Positions 26,728 through 36,904 of a stretch of 64,000 bases of DNA are shown here, piece by piece (the first letter of the stretch is position 1; each line of letters starts with the position of its first letter). Location of the stretch: the NCBI RefSeq assembly GCF_018614615.1, contig NZ_JAGGOK010000017.1, positions 1-64,000 on the forward strand, read 5' to 3'. Made by a program: the position numbers and the translations under genes. Source of the DNA: Streptomyces sp. ISL-100. GTDB lineage: Bacteria > Actinomycetota > Actinomycetes > Streptomycetales > Streptomycetaceae. Under the pieces are notes generated by a model. That model searched no databases, was not told the origin of the DNA, and saw only the letters and a list, made by a program, of their open reading frames with translations.

Positions 26728-28005
26728 ATGAGTACCACCCAGGCACAGCCGAAGCAGAACGAACTCCCTGACGAAAGCGGTGCGTTCGCCTGGCTGCGCG
26801 CCCTCGGGCCGCGCGGCCGCCGCGCCTTCGGCGGAGCGTTCGGCGGATACGCCCTCGACTCCTACGACTTCTTCACGCTGCCGCTGAGCATGGTCGCGAT
26901 CTCCGCCTACTTCAGTCTCAGCACCGGGCAGACCGGCCTCCTCACGACCGTCACCCTGGTCGTCTCCGCGATCGGCGGGGCCATCGCGGGCATCGCAGCC
27001 GACCGCATAGGCCGGGTGAAGGCGCTGATGATCACGGTGATCACGTACGCGCTGTTCACCGTCCTGTGCGGGTTCGCACCCAACTACGAGACGCTGCTTG
27101 TCTTCCGCGCACTCCAGGGGCTCGGCTTCGGCGGCGAGTGGGCCGTCGGCGCGATCCTGGTCGCCGAGTACTCCTCGGCCAAGCACCGCGGCCGTACGCT
27201 CGGGGCCATCCAGAGTTCCTGGGCGATCGGCTGGGCGCTCGCGGTCATCGTCTACACGGTGGTCTTCCAGTTCCTGGACCCGGATACGGCCTGGCGCGTG
27301 ATGTTCTGGACCGGCGCTCTTCCGGCGCTCCTGGTGATCTGGGTACGCCGCAACGTCAGCGACGCACCGGAAGCGACGCAGCGGCGTCTCGCGAGCAGCA
27401 ACAAGGGCTCCTTCACGGCCATCTTCAAGAAGGACCTGCTGCGCACCACGCTCTTCGGTGTGCTGCTCTCCACCGGTGTGCAGGGCGGCTATTACACGCT
27501 CGCCACCTGGGTGCCCACCTACCTCAAGACGGAGCGTGGCCTTACCGTCGTCGGCACGGGCGGCTATCTGACGTTCCTCATCTCGGGTGCCTTCATCGGC
27601 TACCTCACGGGCGGCTATCTCACCGACAAACTGGGCCGCAAGAAGAACATCGCGCTCTTCGCGTTCCTTTCGGCCGCCTGCATCGCCGCCTACACCAACA
27701 TCCCCTCCGGGGCGAACAATGTGGTGCTCGTCCTGGGCTTCCCACTGGGGTTCTGCATGTCGGCCATTTTCAGCGGCTTCGGTTCGTTCCTCAGTGAGCT
27801 CTATCCGACGGCGGTTCGCGGGACCGGTCAGGGGTTCACGTACAACACGGGCCGTGCCGTGGGCGCGTTCTTCCCGACGCTCGTCGGCTTCCTGGCGGGC
27901 AGCTGGGGGGTGGGCGGCGCGCTGATCTTCGGTGCGGTCGGTTACGGGCTCGCCGTACTGGCGCTGTTCGGGCTTCCCGAGACGCGCGGAAGGGAGCTCC
28001 AGTGA
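26728..28005 (+). CDS. MFS transporter, first gene of the 5-oxoproline operon
   Basis: A 425-residue major-facilitator protein with 12 predicted membrane helices. The signature loop DRIGRVKAL follows helix 2, and [20 protein letters not shown] lies before helix 5. This is the pattern of the sialate/aromatic-acid:H+ symporter group, which imports organic acids. Its place at the head of the DUF1445-PxpABC operon suggests uptake of 5-oxoproline or a related acid. The ATG at 26728 has GAGGTG 5 bp upstream. Its stop overlaps the next gene's start as GTGA. Confidence 0.85.
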   Translation: MSTTQAQPKQNELPDESGAFAWLRALGPRGRRAFGGAFGGYALDSYDFFTLPLSMVAISAYFSLSTGQTGLLTTVTLVVSAIGGAIAGIAADRIGRVKALMITVITYALFTVLCGFAPNYETLLVFRALQGLGFGGEWAVGAILVAEYSSAKHRGRTLGAIQSSWAIGWALAVIVYTVVFQFLDPDTAWRVMFWTGALPALLVIWVRRNVSDAPEATQRRLASSNKGSFTAIFKKDLLRTTLFGVLLSTGVQGGYYTLATWVPTYLKTERGLTVVGTGGYLTFLISGAFIGYLTGGYLTDKLGRKKNIALFAFLSAACIAAYTNIPSGANNVVLVLGFPLGFCMSAIFSGFGSFLSELYPTAVRGTGQGFTYNTGRAVGAFFPTLVGFLAGSWGVGGALIFGAVGYGLAVLALFGLPETRGRELQ

Positions 28006-28805
28006 ACGTCACGACGAAGGACAGGGGAACGACGGGCAAGAGCTCCCGGGAAGCTCGCGAGCTGTTCCGTGCGGGGACCAGGTCGACCACCGCCGGCTGG
28101 GCGCCCGGACACGCGCAGGCGAACCTCCTGTCGGTGCCTGTGGACTGGGCGTACGAAGTGCTGCTCTTCTGCCAGCGCAATCCGAAGCCCTGCCCGGTCC
28201 TGGACGTGACCGACGCCGGGTCCTGGAGCACGCTGCTGGCACCCGGCGCCGATCTGCGTACCGACCTGCCCGGCTACCGGGTCTGGCAGCACGGTGAACT
28301 CGTCGACGAGCCCACGGAGGTGACCGGCCACTGGCGCGGCGATCTGGTGTCCTTCCTCATCGGGTGCAGCTTCACCTTCGAGGCGGCCCTGTCGGAAGCC
28401 GGTGTGCCGATGCGCCACATCGAACAGGGGCGCAACGTCTCGATGTACACGACGCGCCGCCCGTGCCGTCCGGCGGGACGGCTGCACGGCCCGATGGTGG
28501 TGTCGATGCGCCCTGTTCCCCCGGACCTGCTCTCCGCGGCGATCCGGGAGAGCGCCCTGCTGCCCGATGTACACGGCAGTCCGGTGCACTGCGGTGAGCC
28601 GGCCGGCCTCGGCATCGCGGACCTCGGGCGGCCGGACTTCGGCGATCCGGTGGAGGCGGAGCCGGGCGACGTTCCGGTGTTCTGGGCCTGCGGGGTGACA
28701 CTGCAGGCTGCGGTAATGGCCTCACGGCCGCCCTTCGCGATCACCCACGCACCGGGCCAGATGTTCATCACCGATGCCCGCGACGAACAGTTCCGCGTGG
28801 CCTGA
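28002..28805 (+). CDS. DUF1445 protein (putative hydro-lyase / D-glutamate cyclase-like)
   Basis: A 267-residue soluble DUF1445 protein. Recognisable segments are [34 protein letters not shown] and [12 protein letters not shown]. The mammalian member of this family is D-glutamate cyclase, which turns D-glutamate into 5-oxo-D-proline. Bacterial copies are annotated as hydro-lyases without evidence. Here it is fused in operon order to PxpABC, which hydrolyses 5-oxoproline, so a D-Glu or 5-oxoproline role is a fair inference. GTG start overlapping the MFS stop. Confidence 0.82.
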   Translation: MNVTTKDRGTTGKSSREARELFRAGTRSTTAGWAPGHAQANLLSVPVDWAYEVLLFCQRNPKPCPVLDVTDAGSWSTLLAPGADLRTDLPGYRVWQHGELVDEPTEVTGHWRGDLVSFLIGCSFTFEAALSEAGVPMRHIEQGRNVSMYTTRRPCRPAGRLHGPMVVSMRPVPPDLLSAAIRESALLPDVHGSPVHCGEPAGLGIADLGRPDFGDPVEAEPGDVPVFWACGVTLQAAVMASRPPFAITHAPGQMFITDARDEQFRVA

Positions 28806-28823
28806 CAGGAGACGGATCCGTAC

Positions 28824-29588
28824 ATGACCTCGGTTTCGATCGATCTCAACGCCGACCTCGGGGAGGGGTTCGGGCGCTGGCAACTGACCGACGACGAACA
28901 GCTGCTGTCCGTCGTCACCAGCGCCAACGTCGCCTGCGGCTTCCATGCCGGTGACGCGGCGACCATGCGCCGCGTCTGCGACCTCGCGGCCGAGCGCGGG
29001 GTCCGGATCGGTGCCCAGGTGTCGTACCGCGATCTGGCCGGCTTCGGGCGGCGCTCGATGGACGTCCCTTCGGACGAACTCGCCGCCGAAGTCGCCTACC
29101 AGATAGGCGCGCTGGAGGTGTTCGCGCGCGCGGCCGGTTCGCACGTCTCGTACGTCAAACCGCACGGCGCGCTCTACAACCGTGTGGTGCACGACGAGGA
29201 ACAGGCCACCGCTGTCGTCGACGGTGTACTGCTCGCCGGCGGCGAACGGCCGGTCCTCGGACTACCCGGATCGCGCTTCCTGAACGTCGCCGCAAAGGCG
29301 GGGCTGCCGGTCGTCACCGAGGCGTTCGCTGATCGCGCGTACACGCCGGAAGGAACGCTCGTTCCGCGCGGACAGGAGAACGCCGTCGTCACGGACCCGG
29401 GAACGGTCGTTGAACGCTCCCTCTCCATGGCCCGGTTCGGCGTGGTCACTTCTCACTGCGGCCGCCCGGTGGGCGTGCGTGCCCGCTCGCTGTGCCTGCA
29501 CGGGGACACCCCGGGCGCCGTCGGCCTGGCTCGGGGCGTACGGGAACGTCTGGAGGCCGCAGGCGTCCGGGTGGAGGCCTTCGTATGA
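28824..29588 (+). CDS. pxpA: 5-oxoprolinase subunit A (LamB/YcsF family)
   Basis: A 254-residue PxpA. The family start DLNADLGEGFG is clear, followed by SANVACGFHAGD, KPHGALYN and an EAFADRAY segment. PxpA with PxpB and PxpC forms the ATP-dependent prokaryotic 5-oxoprolinase that opens 5-oxo-proline to glutamate. The ATG is preceded by AGGAGAC. The stop overlaps the pxpB start as ATGA. All three subunits are present and intact in the standard order A-B-C. Confidence 0.93.
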   Translation: MTSVSIDLNADLGEGFGRWQLTDDEQLLSVVTSANVACGFHAGDAATMRRVCDLAAERGVRIGAQVSYRDLAGFGRRSMDVPSDELAAEVAYQIGALEVFARAAGSHVSYVKPHGALYNRVVHDEEQATAVVDGVLLAGGERPVLGLPGSRFLNVAAKAGLPVVTEAFADRAYTPEGTLVPRGQENAVVTDPGTVVERSLSMARFGVVTSHCGRPVGVRARSLCLHGDTPGAVGLARGVRERLEAAGVRVEAFV

Positions 29589-30211
29589 GCACCATGCGGG
29601 CACTGCCGGTCGGTGACCACGCCCTCCTGGTGGAACTCGGCAGCAGCGAGGAGGTGGAAGCCCTCCACGCGGAACTGCTGCGGCGCCGGGCGGCGGGCAC
29701 GCTCCCCGCCGTGCGCGAGATCGTGCCCGCGGCGCGCACCGTGCTGCTCGACGGCCTCGACGATCCCGGGCGCTTCGCGGAGCGCCTGACCGGCTGGGAG
29801 ATCCCACCGCTGTCGCCCGGTGTCCGGGGCGCGATCGAAATCCCGGTGCGTTACGACGGTCCCGATCTCGCGGCGGTGGCCGGGCTGTGGGGCGTACCGC
29901 ACGACGAGGTGGGCCGGATCCACTCGGCGACCGAGTTCCGGGTGGCGTTTTGCGGTTTCGCTCCCGGGTTCGGCTATCTGACCGGTCTCCCGGAGCGGTA
30001 CACCGTGCCGCGCAGGGACACCCCGCGCACAGCGGTGCCGGCGGGCGCCGTCGCACTGGCCGGCGCGTACACCGGGGTGTACCCGCGCTCGTCCCCCGGT
30101 GGCTGGCAGCTCATCGGCTCCACGCGGGCCGTGTTGTGGGACCACGCGCGCGTGCCCGCCGCTCTGCTCACGCCGGGCGCGCGGGTGCGCTTCGTACCGG
30201 AGGAGCTGTGA
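29585..30211 (+). CDS. pxpB: 5-oxoprolinase subunit B (KipI/allophanate hydrolase subunit 1 family)
   Basis: A 208-residue PxpB. It contains PVGDHALLVELG at the N-terminus, VRYDGPDLAAVA and FCGFAPGFGYLTGLP with RRDTPR, all family hallmarks of the cyclophilin-like fold. The family includes B. subtilis KipI, but the PxpA and PxpC neighbours settle the enzymatic role. ATG overlaps the pxpA stop. Its own stop overlaps pxpC as GTGA, so the three subunits are translated together. Confidence 0.92.
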   Translation: MSTMRALPVGDHALLVELGSSEEVEALHAELLRRRAAGTLPAVREIVPAARTVLLDGLDDPGRFAERLTGWEIPPLSPGVRGAIEIPVRYDGPDLAAVAGLWGVPHDEVGRIHSATEFRVAFCGFAPGFGYLTGLPERYTVPRRDTPRTAVPAGAVALAGAYTGVYPRSSPGGWQLIGSTRAVLWDHARVPAALLTPGARVRFVPEEL

Positions 30212-31077
30212 CGGACCGGGCTTTCGCGGTGGTACGGGCGGGTGCGCTGACGTCCGTACAGGACCAGGGGCGGGCCGGTCATGCTCACCTGGGGGTTCCG
30301 CGCTCGGGCGCGCTGGACAGGCCCGCGAGCGATCTCGCGAACCGGCTGGTGGGCAATCATCTGGAGGCGGCCGTCCTGGAGACGACTCTGAACGGCTCTG
30401 CGGTACGGCCGCGTTGTGCGGTCACCGTGGCGGTCACCGGTGCGCCGTGCCGGGTCACCGTGGACGGCCGCCCCGCCGCCTGGGGTGCGCCGGTACGCGT
30501 GGCGGCGGGAGCGGTGCTGGAGGTGGGGCATGCGGAGGGCGGCGTACGGAGCTATGTCGCGTTCGCCGGAGGGATCGCCTGCGAACCCGTGCTGGGCAGC
30601 CGCTCCACCGACCTGCTCTCCGGACTGGGCCCCGCCCCCCTGACCGACGGTGCGGTGCTGCCGCTGGGCGGAGAGTCGGCGCCACCCGTGTACGCCGATG
30701 CCGTGCCCTGCCAGGGGCCCCCGCGTGAACTGGTGCTGCGGTTCGGTCCCGGGCCGCGTACGGACTGGTTCACCGAACGGTCGCTGCACACCCTGGCCAC
30801 GGCGCTCTACCGGGTCTCCTCCGCGAGCAACCGCATCGGGCTGCGCACGGAAGGCCCCCCTCTGGAGCGCGCCGTACACGGGGAACTGCCCAGCGAGGGC
30901 ATGGTCCTCGGCGCGGTGCAGGTCCCGCCGGACGGGCACCCTGTGGTCTTCCTGGCCGACCACCCCACCACGGGCGGATATCCGGTGATCGCGGTCGTCA
31001 GGGAGCGGGATCTCGCCGCGGCGGCGCAGGCGGCGCCCGGTACGCCGATCCGTTTCGTCCCCGCGGGAAGGCGCTGA
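30208..31077 (+). CDS. pxpC: 5-oxoprolinase subunit C (biotin-dependent carboxyltransferase-like/KipA family)
   Basis: A 289-residue PxpC. Family landmarks are LTSVQDQGRAGHAHLGVPRS near the N-terminus, RSYVAFAGGI, SSASNRIGLRTEG and the C-terminal VQVPPDGHPVVFLADHPTTG. The GTG start at 30208 overlaps the pxpB stop. The same frame runs further upstream, but that part is antisense noise over pxpB. It ends 15 bp from the convergent OPLAH-type gene, with no room for a conventional terminator. Confidence 0.92.
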   Translation: MTDRAFAVVRAGALTSVQDQGRAGHAHLGVPRSGALDRPASDLANRLVGNHLEAAVLETTLNGSAVRPRCAVTVAVTGAPCRVTVDGRPAAWGAPVRVAAGAVLEVGHAEGGVRSYVAFAGGIACEPVLGSRSTDLLSGLGPAPLTDGAVLPLGGESAPPVYADAVPCQGPPRELVLRFGPGPRTDWFTERSLHTLATALYRVSSASNRIGLRTEGPPLERAVHGELPSEGMVLGAVQVPPDGHPVVFLADHPTTGGYPVIAVVRERDLAAAAQAAPGTPIRFVPAGRR

Positions 31078-31092
31078 GAGCCCTAGAACCCC

Positions 31093-34000
31093 TCAGGAGC
31101 CGCCTGGGGCGCCGTATCCGCCTCCGCCGGGCGTCCGGATCACCAGGACGTCCCCCGGCCCGACTTCGGCCGTGTCGCAGCCCTCCAGCGGCATGAGCGT
31201 GCCGTCGGCCCGCTCGACAAGGTTGCTGCCGGTCGCTCCGGGCCCGCCGCCCGCCATGCCGTACGGCGGGACGCGGCGGTGGCCGGAGAGCAGCGCCACC
31301 GTCATCGGTTCCAGGAACCGGATCCTGCGCACCACCCCGCAGCCGCCCCGCCACCGGCCGTCTCCCCCACTGCCCTCCCGTACGGAGAAGCCGTCCAGGC
31401 GCACCGGGTAACGCCACTCCAGCACTTCGGGGTCGGTGAGGCGCGAGTTCGTCATATGGGTCTGCACGGCGTCGGCCCCGTCGAAGCCGTCGCCCGCCCC
31501 CGAGCCGCTCGCCACGGTCTCGTAGTACTGCACGCGGTCGTTGCCGAAGGTCACGTTGTTCATGGTTCCCGAGCCCTCGGCCTGGACGCCGAGCGCGGCG
31601 TACAGAGCACCGGTCACCGCCTGAGAGGTTTCGACGTTGCCCGCCACGGTCGCCGCCGGATAGGCGGGCGCGAGCATGGAGCCCTCAGGGACCCGCACCT
31701 CCAGCGGTTTCAGGCAGCCGCTGTTGAGAGGGATGTCGTCGGCGACGAGTGTCCTGAAGACATACAGAACCGCCGCCATGACCACCGACTTGGGGGCGTT
31801 GAAGTTCCCCTCCTGCTGAGGCGCCGTGCCGGTGAAGTCCAGGACCGCGCTGCGTGCCTCCCGGTTCACCCGCAGGGCGACCTGGATGACGGCTCCGCTG
31901 TCCGTCTCGTAGCGGTACTCGCCGTCCCGCAGCCCGGCGACGATACGGCGCACGGATTCCTCTGCGTTGTTCTGTACGTGCCGCATGTATGCCTGGACCA
32001 CATCGAGTCCGAACTGCTCGACCATGCGCCGCAGTTCGGCGATGCCCTTCTCGTTGGCGGCGATCTGCGCGCGCAGGTCGGCCAGGTTGGTGTCAGGGTC
32101 GCGCGAGGGATACGCGGCGGTGGTCAGCAGTTCGCGCGTCTCGTCCTCGCGCAGCCTGCCGTCCCTCACGAGAAGCCAGTTGTCGAAAAGGACGCCCTCT
32201 TCGTGCACGGTACGGCTGAAGGCGGGCATGGAACCGGGGGTGATGCCGCCGATCTCGGCATGGTGTCCGCGCGAGGCCACCAGGAAGCGCAACGGCCCGC
32301 CGTCGGCATCGAATACGGGAGTCACCACGGTGACGTCGGGCAGGTGTGTGCCGCCGTGGTACGGGTCGTTGATGGCGTACACGTCCCCGGGTCGCATGGT
32401 CCCCTCATTACGCCGCAGCACCTCCTTGATGGACTCCCCCATCGAACCGAGGTGTACGGGGATGTGCGGGGCGTTCGCGATGAGATTGCCGTCCGCGTCG
32501 AAGAGCGCGCAGGAGAAGTCCAGGCGCTCCTTGATGTTGACGGAGTGGGCGGTGTTTTCGAGGCGTACTCCCATCTGCTCGGCAATGGCCATGAAGAGGT
32601 TGTTGAACACTTCCAGCATGACGGGGTCCACGTCCGTACCGACCGCCGTTCTGCCAGGACGCGGGCGCAAGCGCGTGAGCAGCAGGTGTCCCTGTTCTCC
32701 GGCGGCCGCCTGCCAACCGGGGTCGACGACCGTGGTGGCGTCGTCCTCCGCGATGACGGCGGGTCCTTCGACGGTGTCCGTGGGCCGCAGGTCGTCGCGC
32801 CGGTACAGCGGGGTGTCCTGCCGGCGACCCTCGGTGAACATCCGTACCGTCGAACGGGGCCTCAACGTTCCCGTGTGCGTGCGCCCTTGCGTGACGTTCC
32901 CGGGAACGCTCGGTCCCCCCACGCCCACGGCCTCGACCGAGACGGCTTCCACAACCAGCGGCTTGTCCATGATGAAGGCGTACCGCGCGCGGTGGTCCGC
33001 TTCGAAGGACGCGGTCATGTCCTGGACGCTGCCCAGGACCACCGGGAGGCTCGCGTCCGTACCGGAGTACCGGATCAGCACGCGCGCGTGGGTGCTGATC
33101 GCCGTGTCCGCGATGCCGTCGGCGCGCAGTTCCTCGCGCGTACGTCCGGCCAGTCGGTCGCACAGTTCCCGTACGCGCCCGAGCGTCCCCTCGTCGAGCC
33201 GCGCCTCGACCGACTGCTCGCGCATGGCGGTCGCGTCGGCCAGCCCGATGCCGTACGCGGAGAGCACCCCGGCCAGCGGAGGCACGATGACCGTGTTGAC
33301 GCCCAGCGCGTCGGCCACGGCGCACGCGTGCTGTCCTCCCGCGCCGCCGAAGCTGGTGAGGGCGTAACGAGTGATGTCGTGACCACGCTGTACGGAGATC
33401 TTCTTGACGGCGTTCGCCATGTTGAGCACGGCGATGTCGAGGAAGCCCGACGCGACCTCCTCGGGGCTGCGCCGTACACCGGTCGCTTCCGCGACGTCGT
33501 CGGCGAGCCGCGCGAACCTGCGGTGCACTGTCCCGGCGTCCAGGGGCTGGTCGCCGTGCGGTCCGAAGACGGCGGGGAAGTGGTCCGGCTGGACGCGCCC
33601 GAGCATGACATTGGCGTCGGTGACCGTGAGGGGGCCGCCGCGCCGGTAGCAGGCGGGCCCCGGGACGGCGCCCGCCGAGTCGGGCCCGACCCGGTAGCGC
33701 TGGCCGTCGAAGTGCAGCACGGAGCCGCCGCCCGCCGCGACGGTGTGGATGTTCATCATCGGAGCGCGCATGCGTACGCCCGCGACCTGCGTGCCGAAGT
33801 CCCTTTCGAACGTGCCGGCGTAGTGGGACACATCGGTGGACGTGCCGCCCATGTCGAAACCGATGACGCGCTCGAACCCGGCCTGTTCCGATGTACGGGC
33901 CATTCCTACGACGCCACCCGCGGGGCCCGAAAGCACGGCGTCCTTTCCGCGGAAGTGTGCGGCCTCGCGCAGTCCGCCGTTGGACTGCATGAACATCAGG

Positions 34001-34701
34001 CGCACGCCTCGCAGCTCCTTGGCGACCTCGTCGACGTACCGGCGGAGGATCGGCGAGAGGTACGCGTCCACGACGGTCGTGTCACCGCGCGGCACCAGCT
34101 TGATCAGCGGGCTGACCTCATGCGAACAGCTCACCTGGGTGAACCCGAGTTCACGCGCCACGCCGGCGACGGCGGACTCGTGCGCGGGATGACGGTAGCC
34201 GTGCATCAGCACGACGGCGGCGCTGCGGAAACCGTCGCTCCGCGCGGAGCGCAGTTTCTCGGTGACGGCCGCGAGGTCCAGCGGCCGTACGGTCGCTCCG
34301 TGCGCGTCGATCCGTTCCGGGACCTCCACGACGCGCTCGTACACCGCCTCGGGCAGCACGATGTGGCGGTCGAAGAGGCGGGGGCGGTTCTGGTAGGCGA
34401 TGCGCAGGGCGTCTCTGAAGCCCTCGGTGATGACCAGTACGGTCGGCTCCCCTCGCCGCTCCAGGAGCGCGTTGGTGGCGACCGTCGTGCCCATCTTCAC
34501 GGTGTTGATCCGGTCGGCCGGGACCGGCTCGTCGGGTCCGAGCTCCAGCATCAGCCGGATGCCGGCGACGGCCGCGTCCCGGTAGCGCTCCGGGTTGTGC
34601 GAGAGCAGTTTGCGGGTGACGAGCCGCCCGTCGGGCCGTCGGCCCACTACGTCGGTGAAGGTGCCGCCACGGTCGATCCAGAATTCCCAGCGCCCGCTCA
34701 T
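31093..34701 (-). CDS. Full-length 5-oxoprolinase/hydantoinase (OPLAH-type HyuA-HyuB fusion)
   Basis: A 1202-residue ATP-dependent hydrolase matching the eukaryotic-type single-chain 5-oxoprolinase. The N-terminal hydantoinase/oxoprolinase A half has [11 protein letters not shown] (ATP-binding), [13 protein letters not shown] and [13 protein letters not shown]. The C-terminal B half has [31 protein letters not shown] and [12 protein letters not shown] at 34701 overlaps the stop of the GDSL hydrolase gene as ATGA, so the two are coupled. It converges on pxpABC, so the locus carries two unrelated enzyme types for the same chemistry. One may handle the D-isomer or another lactam. Confidence 0.9.
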   Translation of the reverse strand: MSGRWEFWIDRGGTFTDVVGRRPDGRLVTRKLLSHNPERYRDAAVAGIRLMLELGPDEPVPADRINTVKMGTTVATNALLERRGEPTVLVITEGFRDALRIAYQNRPRLFDRHIVLPEAVYERVVEVPERIDAHGATVRPLDLAAVTEKLRSARSDGFRSAAVVLMHGYRHPAHESAVAGVARELGFTQVSCSHEVSPLIKLVPRGDTTVVDAYLSPILRRYVDEVAKELRGVRLMFMQSNGGLREAAHFRGKDAVLSGPAGGVVGMARTSEQAGFERVIGFDMGGTSTDVSHYAGTFERDFGTQVAGVRMRAPMMNIHTVAAGGGSVLHFDGQRYRVGPDSAGAVPGPACYRRGGPLTVTDANVMLGRVQPDHFPAVFGPHGDQPLDAGTVHRRFARLADDVAEATGVRRSPEEVASGFLDIAVLNMANAVKKISVQRGHDITRYALTSFGGAGGQHACAVADALGVNTVIVPPLAGVLSAYGIGLADATAMREQSVEARLDEGTLGRVRELCDRLAGRTREELRADGIADTAISTHARVLIRYSGTDASLPVVLGSVQDMTASFEADHRARYAFIMDKPLVVEAVSVEAVGVGGPSVPGNVTQGRTHTGTLRPRSTVRMFTEGRRQDTPLYRRDDLRPTDTVEGPAVIAEDDATTVVDPGWQAAAGEQGHLLLTRLRPRPGRTAVGTDVDPVMLEVFNNLFMAIAEQMGVRLENTAHSVNIKERLDFSCALFDADGNLIANAPHIPVHLGSMGESIKEVLRRNEGTMRPGDVYAINDPYHGGTHLPDVTVVTPVFDADGGPLRFLVASRGHHAEIGGITPGSMPAFSRTVHEEGVLFDNWLLVRDGRLREDETRELLTTAAYPSRDPDTNLADLRAQIAANEKGIAELRRMVEQFGLDVVQAYMRHVQNNAEESVRRIVAGLRDGEYRYETDSGAVIQVALRVNREARSAVLDFTGTAPQQEGNFNAPKSVVMAAVLYVFRTLVADDIPLNSGCLKPLEVRVPEGSMLAPAYPAATVAGNVETSQAVTGALYAALGVQAEGSGTMNNVTFGNDRVQYYETVASGSGAGDGFDGADAVQTHMTNSRLTDPEVLEWRYPVRLDGFSVREGSGGDGRWRGGCGVVRRIRFLEPMTVALLSGHRRVPPYGMAGGGPGATGSNLVERADGTLMPLEGCDTAEVGPGDVLVIRTPGGGGYGAPGGS

Positions 34702-35546
34702 TCCCCCATTCTGGCAACCGGCGGCGGCGATACGGCGGCGAGCGCGGCCGAGAGCGCCTGCGAGGCGCGCAGATCGAGCCGCGCGCTGGTGCCGCGTGCC
34801 GCGTGCCGTACCTCCGCGGCCGCCAGGCCCAGGAGTTGCGGCAGCAGGTCGGTGGAGCGGCGCGCCAGCCACCCGGTGCCTGCCGTCAGGAGCCACAGGA
34901 GAGCGGCCGCGCGGGTGGGCGGGGGCTGCTGGGGTTCGTCCGCCGGCGGCGCGCCGGTCGCGAGCCCTTCGGCGGCGAGCAGTGTGTGAAAGCGGCCGGC
35001 GATCAGTCGGTGCCCGCGCTCGCCCGGGTGCAGCCGGTCCGCGCTCCACAGGGCTCGGTCGGCCACCCAGGTGGCCTCGGCGACGTGCAGGTGTACGGCG
35101 CCGTAGCGCGCGGACAGGGCGTGGACGACGGCGTTGACGGCGCGCTGTCTGCGCGCCAGTGGGCGGGCCAGCGGGGCCGGCAGGCCGAGCATGGTCCCGG
35201 GGTCCGGCAGACAGGCCGTCAGCAGTACGGCGCCGCCTGCGGTCAGGGCCGCACAGACGGCGTCGAGCTGGACCGTGAGGTCATGGATGTCGAAGGTGCG
35301 GCGAAGGGTGTCGTTGACGCCGACGACCACCGACGCGATGTCGGGGGCGAAGGCGAGGGCGCGGGGTGCCTGGTGTTCGGCTACGTCGCGGGCGAGGGCG
35401 CCGCTCGCGGCGTAGTTCTGGAACTCTGCGGGCTGGTCGCCTGCGGTGAGGCCGTCGGCCAGTAGGGCGGCCCAGCCGCGCCATCCGCCGGCGATGGGGT
35501 CGCCGACGCCCTCGGTGAGTGAGTCCCCCAGGGCCGCGAACCGCAT
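34698..35546 (-). CDS. SGNH/GDSL-family hydrolase
   Basis: A 282-residue SGNH hydrolase: [10 protein letters not shown] (block I Ser), a Gly/Asn pair ([17 protein letters not shown], block III Asn) and [10 protein letters not shown] (block V Asp-His). No signal peptide, so probably cytoplasmic. The substrate is probably an ester but is unknown. The ATG at 35546 is chosen because the GDSL block follows within a few residues. The in-frame upstream extension is low complexity and overlaps a repeat. It is translationally coupled to the oxoprolinase gene. Confidence 0.82.
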   Translation of the reverse strand: MRFAALGDSLTEGVGDPIAGGWRGWAALLADGLTAGDQPAEFQNYAASGALARDVAEHQAPRALAFAPDIASVVVGVNDTLRRTFDIHDLTVQLDAVCAALTAGGAVLLTACLPDPGTMLGLPAPLARPLARRQRAVNAVVHALSARYGAVHLHVAEATWVADRALWSADRLHPGERGHRLIAGRFHTLLAAEGLATGAPPADEPQQPPPTRAAALLWLLTAGTGWLARRSTDLLPQLLGLAAAEVRHAARGTSARLDLRASQALSAALAAVSPPPVARMGE

Positions 35547-35588
35547 AGCGCGCTCGGTGCCGGGGGCGGGCCGGGGCCGGCGAGTCTT

Positions 35589-35665
35589 TTGCCCAACCCG
35601 CCCCTTCCCGTAACTGGGGCTCCGCCCCGGACCCCGGTCCTCAAACGCCGGACGGGCTGGGTGGT
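35589..35665. repeat. Streptomyces intergenic repeat element
   Basis: The stretch AACTGGGGCTCCGCCCCGG, ACCCCGGTCCTCAAACGCC, GGACGGGCTGG is a short element that I recognise as recurring many times between genes in Streptomyces chromosomes. It contains a GGGGC-TCC-GCCCC hairpin. It lies in the 194-bp gap between the GDSL hydrolase and glycosyltransferase genes. Function unknown, perhaps transcriptional or a nonautonomous mobile remnant. Confidence 0.6.
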
Positions 35666-35740
35666 TTCCGGTGGCCAGGGCGGCCCCGACGCCGGGCTGT
35701 GGTGCCCGGCCCGCCGTCGCCTCGGAGTCGGCTCCGAGAG

Positions 35741-36904
35741 TCATGTCGTCGCCTGTCGTTCCCGCGTCAGCGCCTTCGTGTCGTGCGCCGCCAGGAACGC
35801 TTCCACCGCTGCCGGCCACCCGAAGAGTTCCGCTCGTGCCCTCGCCGCCTCGCGGCGTGCCGGTTCGGGGCGGCTGAGCAATCGGCGTACGGCGTCGGCG
35901 AACGCCTCGCCTGAATCGGGGGCCGACAGGCCCGCGTCTGCGATGACCTCCGGCAGTGCGGAGGACGCACTCGCGACGACCGGAGTACCGCAGGCCAGCG
36001 CCTCCAGTGCGGACAGTCCGAAGGTTTCGGCGGGGCCGGGAGCCAGGCAGATGTCCGCCGCCGCCTGAAGGTCAGCCAGTTCGTCGCGGTCGGCCACGTG
36101 TCCGAGGAAGACGGCGGGCAGCCGTTCCGTACGCGCTCTGCGCATCAGGCCGTCCCGCAGGGGGCCGTCCCCCGCGACCACCAGTGCCGCCTTCACGCCG
36201 TTCCCGCGAAGCGCCGCAAGGGCGTCAAGGGCCGTTCCCGGGCGCTTCTCCACCGACAGACGCGAGCACAGCAGGAGCAGCACACCGTTCCCCTGTGCGT
36301 GCCGTGCGCGCAGCACCGTACTGCGACGCCCAGGACGGCACGCGTCCAGGTCGACGCCCAGGGGAGCGCGCACCACATTGCGCGCCCCTATGCGTACGAA
36401 CTCACGCTCGGCCCACTCCGTCGTACACACGATCCGCGAGTACGCCCACGCACTGCGCACGTTCAACCGGTCCGCCGCCCGTGCGGCGGCCGCCTCCGGC
36501 AGTCGCCAGGTGCGCAGCACCCCGTCGGCCGTTTCGTGCGACACCATCACCGACGGCACCCTGTTGCGCCGCGCCCACTCCCCCGTCCAGCGCAGCGACG
36601 TACGGTCGGAGACTTCCAGCCGGTCCGGTGCGAGCGTTTCCAGGAGCCCGCGCAGCTTCCGGCGGCCCGCGAGGACCCGGTAGCCGCCGGTCCCGGGGAG
36701 CAGCACGCCCGGCAGGGTGATCACGCGCCCCTGCGAAGTGAGTTCGTCGCTCTCGTGCTCACCCGGCACGACGAGTACCGGCTCGTGGCCGGCAGCCAGA
36801 TATCCGCGGCCCAGTTCACGCAAGGCGGTGCGCAGCCCGCCCGACGACGGGGTGACGAAGTTGGCCAGCCGTACGATCCGCAGCGGTTCACCGCTACCGT
36901 TCAT
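35741..36904 (-). CDS. Glycosyltransferase, GT4 family (second of a pair)
   Basis: A 387-residue GT-B glycosyltransferase. The N-terminal acceptor domain shows TPSSGGLRTALRELG. The C-terminal nucleotide-sugar domain has CSRLSVEKRPG and the EX7E motif PGPAETFGLSALEALACGTP. Most GT4 enzymes with this pattern use GDP-mannose or UDP-sugars and act on lipid or glycan acceptors at the membrane. The start at 36904 overlaps the stop of the previous glycosyltransferase gene (ATGA), so both are made together and may act in series. Confidence 0.87.
   Translation of the reverse strand: MNGSGEPLRIVRLANFVTPSSGGLRTALRELGRGYLAAGHEPVLVVPGEHESDELTSQGRVITLPGVLLPGTGGYRVLAGRRKLRGLLETLAPDRLEVSDRTSLRWTGEWARRNRVPSVMVSHETADGVLRTWRLPEAAAARAADRLNVRSAWAYSRIVCTTEWAEREFVRIGARNVVRAPLGVDLDACRPGRRSTVLRARHAQGNGVLLLLCSRLSVEKRPGTALDALAALRGNGVKAALVVAGDGPLRDGLMRRARTERLPAVFLGHVADRDELADLQAAADICLAPGPAETFGLSALEALACGTPVVASASSALPEVIADAGLSAPDSGEAFADAVRRLLSRPEPARREAARARAELFGWPAAVEAFLAAHDTKALTRERQATT

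Noticed and set aside
31279..34989. 1236-codon plus-strand frame opposite the oxoprolinase gene
   Set aside because: Antisense shadow of a clear OPLAH-type protein.
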